From assembly GCA_036351675.1 (NCBI GenBank), contig JAZBPO010000271.1, positions 1 through 12,576 of the forward strand: a stretch of 12,576 nt of DNA. Reading direction: 5' to 3'. This document shows positions 6,848-12,576 of the stretch, piece after piece. Positions within the stretch are counted from its first letter, which is position 1. Each line of letters opens with the position of its first letter. The stretch is from JAZBPO01 sp036351675. GTDB lineage: Bacteria; Pseudomonadota; Gammaproteobacteria; Pseudomonadales; Azotimanducaceae. The translations under genes and the position numbers were made by a program. Below the pieces are notes generated by a model. That model was not told the origin of the DNA and searched no databases. It saw nothing but the letters and a program-made list of their open reading frames with translations.

Positions 6848-8233
6848 TCAGCCGCCGGTCGCCCAGGCGGGCGTGAGTTCCTCGTTGTTCCTGCTTCCCT
6901 TCGATGTCTCGGCCGGCGCCACCTCCGCCGCGGGAACCGCGCTGCCCATGGACCACAGCGCGAGGCCGGCTGCCACGACGAAGGCCGTGGCCTCGAGCAC
7001 GAACACCAGGCCGTAGGCCCAGGCCGGATCGGCCAGCAGCGAGCGCGTGACGTCGATGGCGGCCGTGCCGAAGAAGCCGCCGACGGCGAAGGCGAGCGCC
7101 TGGGCGGCGCCCCAGAGACCCATGCGGAGGCCCTCGCGGGATTCGTGGCCCTCGCCGACGTGCTGCATCATCGAACCGATCGCCGCCACCGCGAACACGC
7201 CGTTCGAGGCGCCGAGGGCGAAGACCGATGCCTCGAGGGGCCAGCCGGGGCCCTGCAGGCCGCCGAAGGCGAGGAGTGCGAGCGCGCAGGCGGAGGCGAC
7301 GCAGCCGCCCGCGGTCCACATGCGCAGCGTGCCGATGCGGCTGCCCAGCAGCGCGAGGACGATCATGCCGAGGAGCACGCCGGAATTCTGGATGCCTGCG
7401 AGCTGCGTCGACTCGCCCGGCGTGAAGCCGAACACCGTGCCGGCGAAGGGCTCCAGGATCAGGTCCTGAGCGCTGTAGGCGAGCATCGAGGCGAAGACGA
7501 AGATCGTGAAGCGGCGGGCGCGTGTCTCGGACCAGACCTCCCGGAGCGCGGCGGAGAAGGGCGCATCGCGACTGCCGACGTCCACTTCCGCTTCCTCTGC
7601 CGCCGCCGGATCCGATGCGCGTTCCACGCCCCAGACCGCGGCCGTGGTGACGAGCAGGGCACAGGCACCGACGCCGGCGGTGACCGCGATCAGGCGCGTC
7701 ATGCTGAAGGGGTCGAGCAGCGCGCCGGCCACACCCGCAGTCATGATGAAGCCGACTATCATCATCACCCAGGTGATGGTGGCTGCCGCCGGCCGTCGTT
7801 CCGGCGCCGTCTGCTTGGCGAGCAGCACGAGCAGCGAGGTGCCCGAGGCGCCGACGCCGACGCCCACGAGCACGAAGGCGAGGGTCGCCAGCAGGCTGCC
7901 GACGAGGACCGATTCGGCCATGGTCGCGGTGGCGAGCGCCGCGCCGACGCCGCCCAGCGCCAGCACCGCCATGCCGCCGATGATCCAGGGCGTGCGGCGG
8001 CCGCCGACGTCGGAACCGTAGCCGAGCCGCGGCCGGGCGAGCTGGATGAAGTAGTGCAGGGCGACGAGGGCGCCGGGCAGCATGGCCGGCAGGGCAAGTT
8101 CCACGACCATGACCCGATTGATCGTCGATGTGGTGAGCACCACGACAGCACCGAGCGAGGTCTGTACGAGGCCGAGGCGGACGATGCTGCCCCAGCCGAG
8201 CGTCGCGGATCGTGGTTCGCTTTGGTTCGTCAT
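6848..8233 (-). CDS. pucC: PucC-family (Bch2/Orf428) membrane protein
   Basis: A member of the PucC/LhaA/Bch2 branch of the major facilitator superfamily, associated with assembly of light-harvesting complexes and possibly bacteriochlorophyll delivery; the exact activity is unsettled even in model species. The protein is 461 residues with about twelve membrane segments and a hydrophilic C-terminal tail of about 30 residues. Diagnostic segments are STINRVMVVELALPAMLPG and FIQLARPRLGYGSD followed by GRRTPWIIGG near the N-terminus, the latter being the family's cytoplasmic loop. ATG 8233 has GGAGGAA seven bases upstream. Its place between bchG and bchP matches the Orf428/Bch2 paralogue rather than the puc-operon pucC or the puh-linked lhaA. 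It lies 16 bp after bchG, so it is cotranscribed. Confidence 0.94.
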   Translation of the reverse strand: MTNQSEPRSATLGWGSIVRLGLVQTSLGAVVVLTTSTINRVMVVELALPAMLPGALVALHYFIQLARPRLGYGSDVGGRRTPWIIGGMAVLALGGVGAALATATMAESVLVGSLLATLAFVLVGVGVGASGTSLLVLLAKQTAPERRPAAATITWVMMIVGFIMTAGVAGALLDPFSMTRLIAVTAGVGACALLVTTAAVWGVERASDPAAAEEAEVDVGSRDAPFSAALREVWSETRARRFTIFVFASMLAYSAQDLILEPFAGTVFGFTPGESTQLAGIQNSGVLLGMIVLALLGSRIGTLRMWTAGGCVASACALALLAFGGLQGPGWPLEASVFALGASNGVFAVAAIGSMMQHVGEGHESREGLRMGLWGAAQALAFAVGGFFGTAAIDVTRSLLADPAWAYGLVFVLEATAFVVAAGLALWSMGSAVPAAEVAPAETSKGSRNNEELTPAWATGG

Positions 8234-8249
8234 TGCCGGGTTCCTCCGA

Positions 8250-9122
8250 TCACGGCAGACCGCGCAGGGCGAAGGCGGTGATCATCATCCCCGAGACGTA
8301 GAGGCTGACGCCCGTCGCGTTGTACCAGGGCGCGTTCGCGCGCGGATCGCTCAGCAGGCGGGGGATGCAGAAGACCTGGGCGGCGATGACGGCCGTCACG
8401 GCCGCGGCGTACACGGTCATGGACCAGCTCGCGAGCGCGAGCACCACGAAGCCCTGAGGCACGAGCATGGTCCAGCAGGCGAGGCGGGCAGCCGGTTCCG
8501 GTCCGAGCTGCACGGGGATCGTGCGCACGCCGAGCTGCCGGTCGCCCTCGAGCGCCTTGAAGTCGTTCAGGACCATGATGCCGAAGGCCCCGGCGCTGTA
8601 GAGGAAGGCGACGAGGAAGATCTCGGCCGACGGTACGGCGGCAGCCATGACCGCGGCGCCGGTGATCCAGGGCAGACCCTCGTAGCAGAGCCCCACGGCC
8701 GTGTTGCCGTACCAGCCGTTCAGCTTCAGGCGTGCGGGCGGGGCGCTGTAGGCCCAGGCGAGGGCGAGGCCGACGAGCGCCGCGACGAAGACCGTCGCGC
8801 CGAGGAGCGCCGCCACGAGGAGCGAGAGCAGCGTCCAGCCGATCGCGATATGCAGGGCGCTCCGGCCCGGGGCGCGCCCCGACGGTATCGGGCGCTGAGG
8901 TTCGTTGATCGCGTCGACTTCGCGATCGAACCAGTCGTTGACGACCTGACTCGTGCCGCATACCAGCGGTCCTGCGAGGAAGACTCCCAGTACGATGTAG
9001 AACCAGCGGCCGTCCGTCGGGACGCCGGCCGATACGACACCGCAACCATAGGCCCACATCGGCGGGAACCAGGTGACCGGTTTGAGCAGCTCCAGGGCTG
9101 CAGATGCCGAGGGACGTTGCAT
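8250..9122 (-). CDS. bchG: Bacteriochlorophyll a synthase (geranylgeranyl transferase)
   Basis: UbiA-family prenyltransferase that esterifies bacteriochlorophyllide a with geranylgeranyl diphosphate in the membrane. From ATG 9122 the protein is 290 residues. The N-terminal LLKPVTWFPPMWAYGCG is characteristic of BchG. The Mg-diphosphate motif is NDWFDREVD at residues 62-70, followed by AINEPQRPIPSG. The second acidic loop is NDFKALEGDRQLG, and the C-terminal NATGVSLYVSGMMITAFALRG is typical. A TTG at 9158 would add 12 residues (TCLIVNYTLLC...) that run across the operator region, so I reject it. ATG 9122 has no clear Shine-Dalgarno and sits inside the palindrome TTGCATGCAA (9117-9126). First gene of bchG-pucC-bchP, divergent from ppsR; a PpsR box 31 bp upstream suggests repression by PpsR. 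Confidence 0.96.
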   Translation of the reverse strand: MQRPSASAALELLKPVTWFPPMWAYGCGVVSAGVPTDGRWFYIVLGVFLAGPLVCGTSQVVNDWFDREVDAINEPQRPIPSGRAPGRSALHIAIGWTLLSLLVAALLGATVFVAALVGLALAWAYSAPPARLKLNGWYGNTAVGLCYEGLPWITGAAVMAAAVPSAEIFLVAFLYSAGAFGIMVLNDFKALEGDRQLGVRTIPVQLGPEPAARLACWTMLVPQGFVVLALASWSMTVYAAAVTAVIAAQVFCIPRLLSDPRANAPWYNATGVSLYVSGMMITAFALRGLP

Positions 9123-9133
9123 GCAAAGTAAGG

Positions 9134-9147
9134 TATAGTTGACTATA
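9134..9147. promoter_or_regulatory. Palindromic TATAGT core in the bchG/ppsR control region
   Basis: TATAGT-TG-ACTATA is a perfect 6-2-6 inverted repeat, which places a TATAGT hexamer (five of six matches to the sigma70 -10) on each strand. A TATAAG hexamer (9144-9149, + strand) overlaps its right arm and would start a ppsR transcript near 9156, inside the PpsR box. For bchG, TTGACA on the minus strand (9158-9153) lies 15 bases before TATACC (9137-9132), a spacing shorter than ideal. Which hexamers are used cannot be decided from sequence. The AT-rich patch stands out in otherwise GC-rich DNA, supporting a real divergent promoter. Confidence 0.5.
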
Positions 9148-9152
9148 AGACA

Positions 9153-9170
9153 TGTCAATCAAGCTTGACA
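9153..9170. promoter_or_regulatory. PpsR/CrtJ operator, TGT-N12-ACA
   Basis: TGTCAATCAAGCTTGACA matches the established PpsR/CrtJ consensus TGT-N12-ACA exactly, with half-sites extended to the perfect inverted repeat TGTCAA...TTGACA. It lies between bchG (31 bp upstream of its ATG) and ppsR, so it probably mediates repression of the bchG operon and autorepression of ppsR. It covers the predicted ppsR transcription start and a minus-strand TTGACA. It also overlaps the ATG at 9152 that could be mistaken for the ppsR start, which argues that translation begins downstream. Confidence 0.85.
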
Positions 9171-9220
9171 CACGCCCCGGGGAAATCGACCGCGATCGTG
9201 TGGGGAGGTCCGCCAGCGGC

Positions 9221-10639
9221 GTGAAAAAGCGGATGGCTTCGCTCCTCGACGGGCTCCGTGACATCGACGCGGAGCGCCTTGCTGCGCTCGCGTCGATCGC
9301 CTCGGACGTCGCGCTCCTCGTCGACGCCGACGGAGTCGTGAGCGAAGTCGTGCTCGGCGTCGACGCGCCCGAGGGCGCCGAGAAGCTCGCGAAACTGCGC
9401 GGTCACAGCTTCGAGGCGAGCGTGACGCCGGAGAGCCGCGCCAAGGCGCGCGAGATCCTCAGCGAGTCGCGCGAGGCGCCGACGCGCTGGCGCGAACTCA
9501 ACCACCCGACGCCCGAGGGCGTCGACCGGCCCATGCTCTATTGCGGCTTCCCGGCTGGCCGGGAAGGCGCGACGGTGGTCGTGGGTCGTGATCTCGACGG
9601 TATCGCGACGCTGCAGCAGCGCCTCGTCGAGACGCAGCGCTCGCTGGAGCAGGACTACTGGCGTCGACGCCAGGTCGAGACCCGCTATCGGCTGCTGTTC
9701 CAGGTCGCCGTGGAAGGCGTACTCATCGTCGACGCGTCCGACCAGCGCATCCTCGAGGCGAACGCTTCGGCCGAGCACCTGCTCCAGGCTCGTGACGGCT
9801 CGCTCGTCGGACGCGGCTTCGTCGACGTCGTCGCCGAAGCCGATCGCGAGGCCGTCGAGCAGATGCTCGCCACGCTGCGTGCCAGCGGGCGCGCCGATCG
9901 CGTCACCGTGACGCTGGCGGGCGATGCGCGCGAGGCGGCGCTGTCCGCCTCGCTCCTGAACGCCGACGGCGCTCTGCAGTTCCTCGTGCGTCTCACGCCG
10001 CTCGGCGTGGAGGCGCCGGTGACGGAGAGCCCGCGAGCGCGTCAGCTCCTCGAACTGCTCGAGAACGGCCCCGACGGTGTGGTCGTCGCCAACGAGGCCG
10101 GCCTCATCACCGGCGCCAACCGGGCCTTCCTGCAGTTGCTCGAGCTCGGATCGGAAGAGCAGGTACTCGGCGAGCACGTCGATCGCTGGCTCGGACGCAC
10201 CAACGTCGACGTCAGGGTGCTGCTGTCGAACCTGCGCGAGTTCGGTTCGCTGCGCCACTTCGTCACCCGTGCACGCGGCGAGTACGGCGCCGACACGGAG
10301 GTCGAGATCAGCGCCCTGTCCCTCAGCGAAGGGTCCGAGCATCACTTCGGCTTCATCGTCCGTGATCTGGCGCAGCGTCAGGTCACCGGCGAGCCGGTGC
10401 TCGCGCGGGCCACGCCGAAGTCGATCCAGCACCTGACGGAGCTGGTGGGGCGCGTCCCGCTCAAGGAAGTGATCAAGGAATCGAGTGACATCATCGAGCG
10501 GCTGTGCATCGAGCCAGCGCTCGGGCTCACCGGCGACAATCGTGCCTCGGCGGCCGAGATGCTGGGCCTGTCGCGCCAGAGCCTCTACGTGAAACTGCGC
10601 CGCCACGGGCTCATGAATTCCGACTCGGAAGACCGCTGA
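9221..10639 (+). CDS. ppsR: Transcriptional repressor PpsR/CrtJ
   Basis: Master aerobic repressor of photosynthesis genes, binding TGT-N12-ACA. From GTG 9221 the protein is 472 residues (468 from ATG 9233), against 464 in Rhodobacter sphaeroides. Order: N-terminal PAS-like domain (about 10-125), the glutamine-rich coiled-coil linker (TLQQRLVETQRSLEQDYWRRR), PAS1 (about 150-260), PAS2 (about 275-385) and a Fis-type helix-turn-helix near 440-464 (NRASAAEMLGLSRQSLYVKL). The GTG is favoured by GGGGAGG at 9202-9208; ATG 9152 lies within the operator and has no ribosome site. Only two Cys exist: C108 and C429, the latter just before the HTH, equivalent to the redox-active C424 of R. sphaeroides. 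The inter-PAS Cys (C251 there) is absent. Divergent from bchG, convergent with ppaA. Confidence 0.94.
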   Translation: MKKRMASLLDGLRDIDAERLAALASIASDVALLVDADGVVSEVVLGVDAPEGAEKLAKLRGHSFEASVTPESRAKAREILSESREAPTRWRELNHPTPEGVDRPMLYCGFPAGREGATVVVGRDLDGIATLQQRLVETQRSLEQDYWRRRQVETRYRLLFQVAVEGVLIVDASDQRILEANASAEHLLQARDGSLVGRGFVDVVAEADREAVEQMLATLRASGRADRVTVTLAGDAREAALSASLLNADGALQFLVRLTPLGVEAPVTESPRARQLLELLENGPDGVVVANEAGLITGANRAFLQLLELGSEEQVLGEHVDRWLGRTNVDVRVLLSNLREFGSLRHFVTRARGEYGADTEVEISALSLSEGSEHHFGFIVRDLAQRQVTGEPVLARATPKSIQHLTELVGRVPLKEVIKESSDIIERLCIEPALGLTGDNRASAAEMLGLSRQSLYVKLRRHGLMNSDSEDR

Positions 10640-10659
10640 GGGCGACCTTCGGGCCTCAG
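10636..10659. terminator. Possible bidirectional hairpin between ppsR and ppaA
   Basis: CTGAGGGC (from 10636) pairs with GCCTCAG (to 10659) over 7 bp with one bulged G, enclosing a loop of about nine bases. It covers both the ppsR stop codon (10637-10639) and the ppaA stop codon (10658-10656) in a convergent arrangement with only 16 bp between the genes. No T-run follows on either side, so an intrinsic terminator role is only plausible. Confidence 0.35.
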
Positions 10660-11393
10660 TTCGCTCCGGGCGGCGTTTCCTCCAGCGCCGCCAGCGCTTC
10701 CACGCTGTCCACGATCGTGACCTCGTCCCCGGCGGCACACTGGCCACGGACCTCCTCGGGTCGTGAGATGGCGATGAGGCCGCCGAGGGTGATGCGCACC
10801 TCCCGGTTCAGCGAGGCGTCCCGCAACCGCGCGACGAGGGGGTGGATGGTCTCCAGGTGGTGATCGCAGGTGAGAGACAGGCCGATCACCTCGAACCAGC
10901 CGGTCCGGGCAGCGGAGATCAGGTCCGCCTCGCGATTCGACGGCACGCCCGAGACCTGCCAGCCGCGCTTGTGCAGCAGGGCCGCGGCCATGGACACGCC
11001 GAAGGCGTGCTGATCGCCGGGAACGGTCGCGAGCAGGGCCCGTGGTGCATTCAGGGGCCAGCAGGAGGGCATGAGGAGCGGGTCGAGTTCGCGCTGCAGG
11101 TCCTGGAGGCGGCCCACGCTCACCGTGACGTCCGTGAAGGTGACCCGATCCGCGTCCCAGAGCGAGCCGAGACGGCGCGCCGCGGGTGCGAGATAGCCGT
11201 TCAGCACGCCCTCGACGGGTATGCCTTCCTGCAGGCGCTGCTCGAGCAGCGCCCGGGCCGCGCGCATGCGGCGCTCGAGCACGAGTTCCGTGAGGGTCCG
11301 GATCACCGGGGCGCGCTCCTCGGGAGCGCTGCATCGGTCGGTGGGGGCAGCGGCCGGGGCTTCCCGGGCCGCGAGCGCGGTGCTCTCTTCCAT
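10656..11393 (-). CDS. ppaA: B12-binding photosynthesis regulator PpaA/AerR
   Basis: Cobalamin-binding regulator of the PpaA/AerR type that modulates PpsR/CrtJ; in Rhodobacter capsulatus AerR with light-modified B12 antagonises the repressor. The protein is 245 residues. A poorly conserved N-terminus (1-30) is followed by a helical B12-cap-like region (about 30-110) including EGVLNGYLAPAARRLGSLW. A Rossmann-type B12 domain then carries GDQHAFG (D127, H129, G132), SLT (S173-T175) and LGG (G204-G205). This is the DxHxxG/SxL/GG signature with T replacing L, so H129 is the likely cobalt ligand. ATG 11393 has only a purine-rich AGAAGAAGAA upstream. The gene is convergent with ppsR and divergent from bchF, so repressor and anti-repressor are adjacent but separately transcribed. 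Confidence 0.9.
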   Translation of the reverse strand: MEESTALAAREAPAAAPTDRCSAPEERAPVIRTLTELVLERRMRAARALLEQRLQEGIPVEGVLNGYLAPAARRLGSLWDADRVTFTDVTVSVGRLQDLQRELDPLLMPSCWPLNAPRALLATVPGDQHAFGVSMAAALLHKRGWQVSGVPSNREADLISAARTGWFEVIGLSLTCDHHLETIHPLVARLRDASLNREVRITLGGLIAISRPEEVRGQCAAGDEVTIVDSVEALAALEETPPGAN

Positions 11394-11469
11394 CGTTCTT
11401 CTTCTCGTTGCCGACCCGCGAAGATTACCGATCGGAGCCGCAAAGGCGAGCTCCGGCGCCCGCGAAATG

Positions 11470-11503
11470 TGTCACGACAGCGCGACGTAAAGCAAGGTTG
11501 ACA
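11470..11503. promoter_or_regulatory. Two near-consensus PpsR boxes upstream of bchF
   Basis: TGT-N12-ACG at 11470-11487 and CGT-N12-ACA at 11486-11503 each miss the PpsR consensus TGT-N12-ACA by one base. They sit end to end, overlapping by two bases. The second ends in TTGACA, which is the -35 of the bchF promoter, so an occupied site would block polymerase. PpsR/CrtJ is known to bind paired sites cooperatively. Individually they are weak, so confidence rests on the arrangement. Confidence 0.5.
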
Positions 11504-11526
11504 CTCTGCTGGCTGAAGCCCATATT
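11498..11526 (+). promoter_or_regulatory. Sigma70-type promoter of the bchF operon
   Basis: A perfect -35 TTGACA (11498-11503) is followed after exactly 17 bases by CATATT (11521-11526, four of six matches to TATAAT). Transcription would start near 11533, giving a leader of about 22 bases with GGGGAG at 11543-11548 before the bchF ATG at 11555. This rules out the upstream in-frame ATG at 11408 as the bchF start. Confidence 0.7.
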
Positions 11527-11554
11527 CCCGTCTGTGCAACGCGGGGAGAGGCTG

Positions 11555-12073
11555 ATGCCCGAACGGCACGAAGGGGGCGCAGCAGGCGTCCGGAAAGGGC
11601 TCTACACACCGGAAGAGCGGCGTCGTCGGGACGAGACGGCGTGGACCCTCGTCCAGGGCGTGCTGGCGCCCGCCCAGTTCCTGGTGTTCCTCGTTTCCTT
11701 CGGTCTCGTGGTCCGCTTCATGGTGACCGGCGAGGGCTACGGTCTCGCCACCGGCTCCATCGTCCTGAAGACCGGCATCCTCTACCTGATCATGGTGACG
11801 GGGGCGATCTGGGAGAAGGTCGTCTTCGACAAGTGGTTGTTCGCGCCCGCCTTCTTCTGGGAGGACGTGTTCAGCTTCGTGGTCATCGCCCTGCACACCG
11901 CCTATCTCTACGCGCTCTTCGCGGGTCTGCCGGCCGTCACGCAGATGTGGATCGCGCTCGCGGCCTACGCCACCTACGTCGTCAACGCCACCCAGTTCCT
12001 GCTCAAGCTCCGCGCCGCGCGTCTCCAGGCGGAGGCCGAGGAGCGGGCCATGGACGAGGGTGTGCCTGCATGA
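11555..12073 (+). CDS. bchF: 3-vinyl bacteriochlorophyllide hydratase
   Basis: Hydrates the C3 vinyl group to 3-hydroxyethyl, on the branch leading to bacteriochlorophyll a; an integral membrane enzyme. From ATG 11555 the protein is 172 residues, the normal BchF length. The signature region is GLYTPEERRRRDETAWTLVQ, followed by about four membrane helices and the conserved AIWEKVVFDKWLFAPAFFWED, then ATYVVNATQFLLKLRAARLQ. The frame is open upstream to an ATG at 11408, but the extra 49 residues are Arg-rich, overlap the promoter and have no homology-like features, so the shorter form is chosen; it has GGGGAG seven bases upstream (GGGGAGAGG, 11543-11551). bchN overlaps its stop (ATGA), showing an operon. 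Expression is probably controlled by PpsR through the boxes upstream. Confidence 0.95.
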   Translation: MPERHEGGAAGVRKGLYTPEERRRRDETAWTLVQGVLAPAQFLVFLVSFGLVVRFMVTGEGYGLATGSIVLKTGILYLIMVTGAIWEKVVFDKWLFAPAFFWEDVFSFVVIALHTAYLYALFAGLPAVTQMWIALAAYATYVVNATQFLLKLRAARLQAEAEERAMDEGVPA

Positions 12074-12576
12074 CCGTGGCCCGTGATCCCGTGACCTGCG
12101 ACCCCGCGGCGGAAGGCGATCTCATCGCGCGCGAAGTGCTGCGCGAGCGCGGCCAGCGCGAGGTCTTCTGCGGCCTCACCGGCATCGTCTGGCTGCATCG
12201 CAAGATCCAGGACGCCTTCTTCCTGGTGGTCGGTTCGCGCACCTGCGCGCATCTGCTGCAGTCCGCGGCCGGCGTCATGATCTTCGCCGAGCCGCGCTTC
12301 GGCACCGCCATCATCGAGGAGCGTGATCTCGCGGGCCTCGCCGACGCCAACGACGAGCTCGATCGGGTCGTCGATCAGCTCCTCGCTCGGCGCCCGGACA
12401 TCCGCGCCCTGTTCCTGGTCGGCTCCTGTCCGTCGGAGGTCATCAAGCTCGATCTCTCGCGCGCCGCGGAGCGCCTGTCGCAGCGCCATTCGCCGGCCGT
12501 GCGCGTACTGAACTACTCCGGCAGCGGCATCGAGACCACCTTCACGGAAGGGGAGGACGCCTGCCTCGCGGCCCTG
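12070..12576 (+). CDS. bchN: Light-independent protochlorophyllide reductase subunit N, 3' end cut by window
   Basis: N subunit of the dark-operative protochlorophyllide oxidoreductase, which with BchB forms the nitrogenase-like catalytic component fed by BchL. The first 169 residues are visible, about 40 percent of the usual 420-430. The family block GQREVFCGLTGIVWLHRKIQ is followed by FLVVGSRTCAHLLQSAAGVM. The three Cys ligands of the NB [4Fe-4S] cluster are C34, C59 and C120; their spacings of 25 and 61 residues match C26/C51/C112 of Rhodobacter capsulatus. The ATG overlaps the bchF stop as ATGA, with GAGGG nine bases upstream. The frame is still open at 12576; bchB, bchH, bchL and bchM are expected next. 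Confidence 0.96.
   Translation, partial: MTVARDPVTCDPAAEGDLIAREVLRERGQREVFCGLTGIVWLHRKIQDAFFLVVGSRTCAHLLQSAAGVMIFAEPRFGTAIIEERDLAGLADANDELDRVVDQLLARRPDIRALFLVGSCPSEVIKLDLSRAAERLSQRHSPAVRVLNYSGSGIETTFTEGEDACLAAL

Noticed and set aside
6822..7319. N-terminal extension of BchP
   Set aside because: The open frame upstream of 6821 overlaps pucC and gives Arg-rich sequence; ATG 6821 has a good ribosome site and directly precedes the FAD fold.
6725..8281. Long open frame (518 codons) on the + strand opposite pucC
   Set aside because: Arg/Gly/Ala/Asp-rich shadow spanning gene boundaries; the minus strand has the coherent membrane protein with family motifs.
9155..10747. Long open frame (530 codons) antisense to ppsR
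   Set aside because: No recognisable motif, biased composition, and the sense strand encodes a full PpsR; a high-GC shadow.
11408..11554. Upstream ATG extending BchF by 49 residues
   Set aside because: It would lie before the predicted -35/-10 and across the PpsR-like boxes; the resulting BchF would be longer than the family.
1..12576. Search by eye for CRISPR arrays, insertion sequences, tRNA/rRNA genes and direct repeats
   Set aside because: No regular repeat-spacer pattern, transposase-like protein, tRNA-like fold or flanking duplication was seen; the P450/membrane insert has no visible mobile-element borders.

Overview
This window is part of the photosynthesis gene cluster of a purple (anoxygenic phototrophic) proteobacterium with high-GC DNA. 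It carries type-II reaction-centre genes (pufL, pufM, a tetraheme pufC), bacteriochlorophyll a genes (bchP, bchG, bchF, bchN), a PucC-family gene, and the regulators PpsR/CrtJ and PpaA/AerR. From memory, the block bchP-pucC-bchG-ppsR-ppaA-bchFN resembles the arrangement in aerobic phototrophic and purple sulfur Gammaproteobacteria and some Betaproteobacteria. Gamma/beta affinity is an inference; no rRNA or other taxonomic marker is present.

Layout. Positions 1-2879 (+) hold the distal end of a puf operon: pufL (5' cut by the window edge), pufM and pufC, tightly packed and followed by a strong GC hairpin. Positions 2969-3975 (-) hold two overlapping genes for multi-pass membrane proteins without an obvious role. 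The upstream one looks DUF2306-like and the downstream one is a 93-aa three-helix protein. Positions 4209-5594 (+) encode a complete soluble cytochrome P450, divergent from the membrane pair across 233 bp. Positions 5622-9122 (-) are a bchG-pucC-bchP operon that adds and reduces the bacteriochlorophyll tail. PpsR (+) is divergent from bchG, and ppaA (-) is convergent with ppsR. From 11555 (+) the bchF-bchN operon starts and runs off the window.

How it works together. PufL/M form the reaction-centre core and PufC re-reduces the special pair. BchN (with BchB/BchL) reduces protochlorophyllide, BchF hydrates the 3-vinyl group, BchG attaches geranylgeraniol to bacteriochlorophyllide and BchP reduces it to phytol. 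The PucC-type protein probably serves pigment or antenna assembly. PpsR is the expected aerobic repressor and PpaA its B12-binding partner. A perfect PpsR-type operator (TGT-N12-ACA, extended arms TGTCAA/TTGACA) lies between bchG and ppsR, implying autoregulation and control of bchG. Two near-consensus boxes lie end to end just upstream of, and into, the -35 of a good sigma70-type promoter for bchF.

The least expected content is the 2.6-kb insert between puf and bchP (two membrane proteins plus the P450). The P450 is a candidate uncharacterised pigment- or lipid-tailoring enzyme of this cluster. I found no mobile element, CRISPR array, tRNA or rRNA, and no gene-free stretch longer than about 250 bp.
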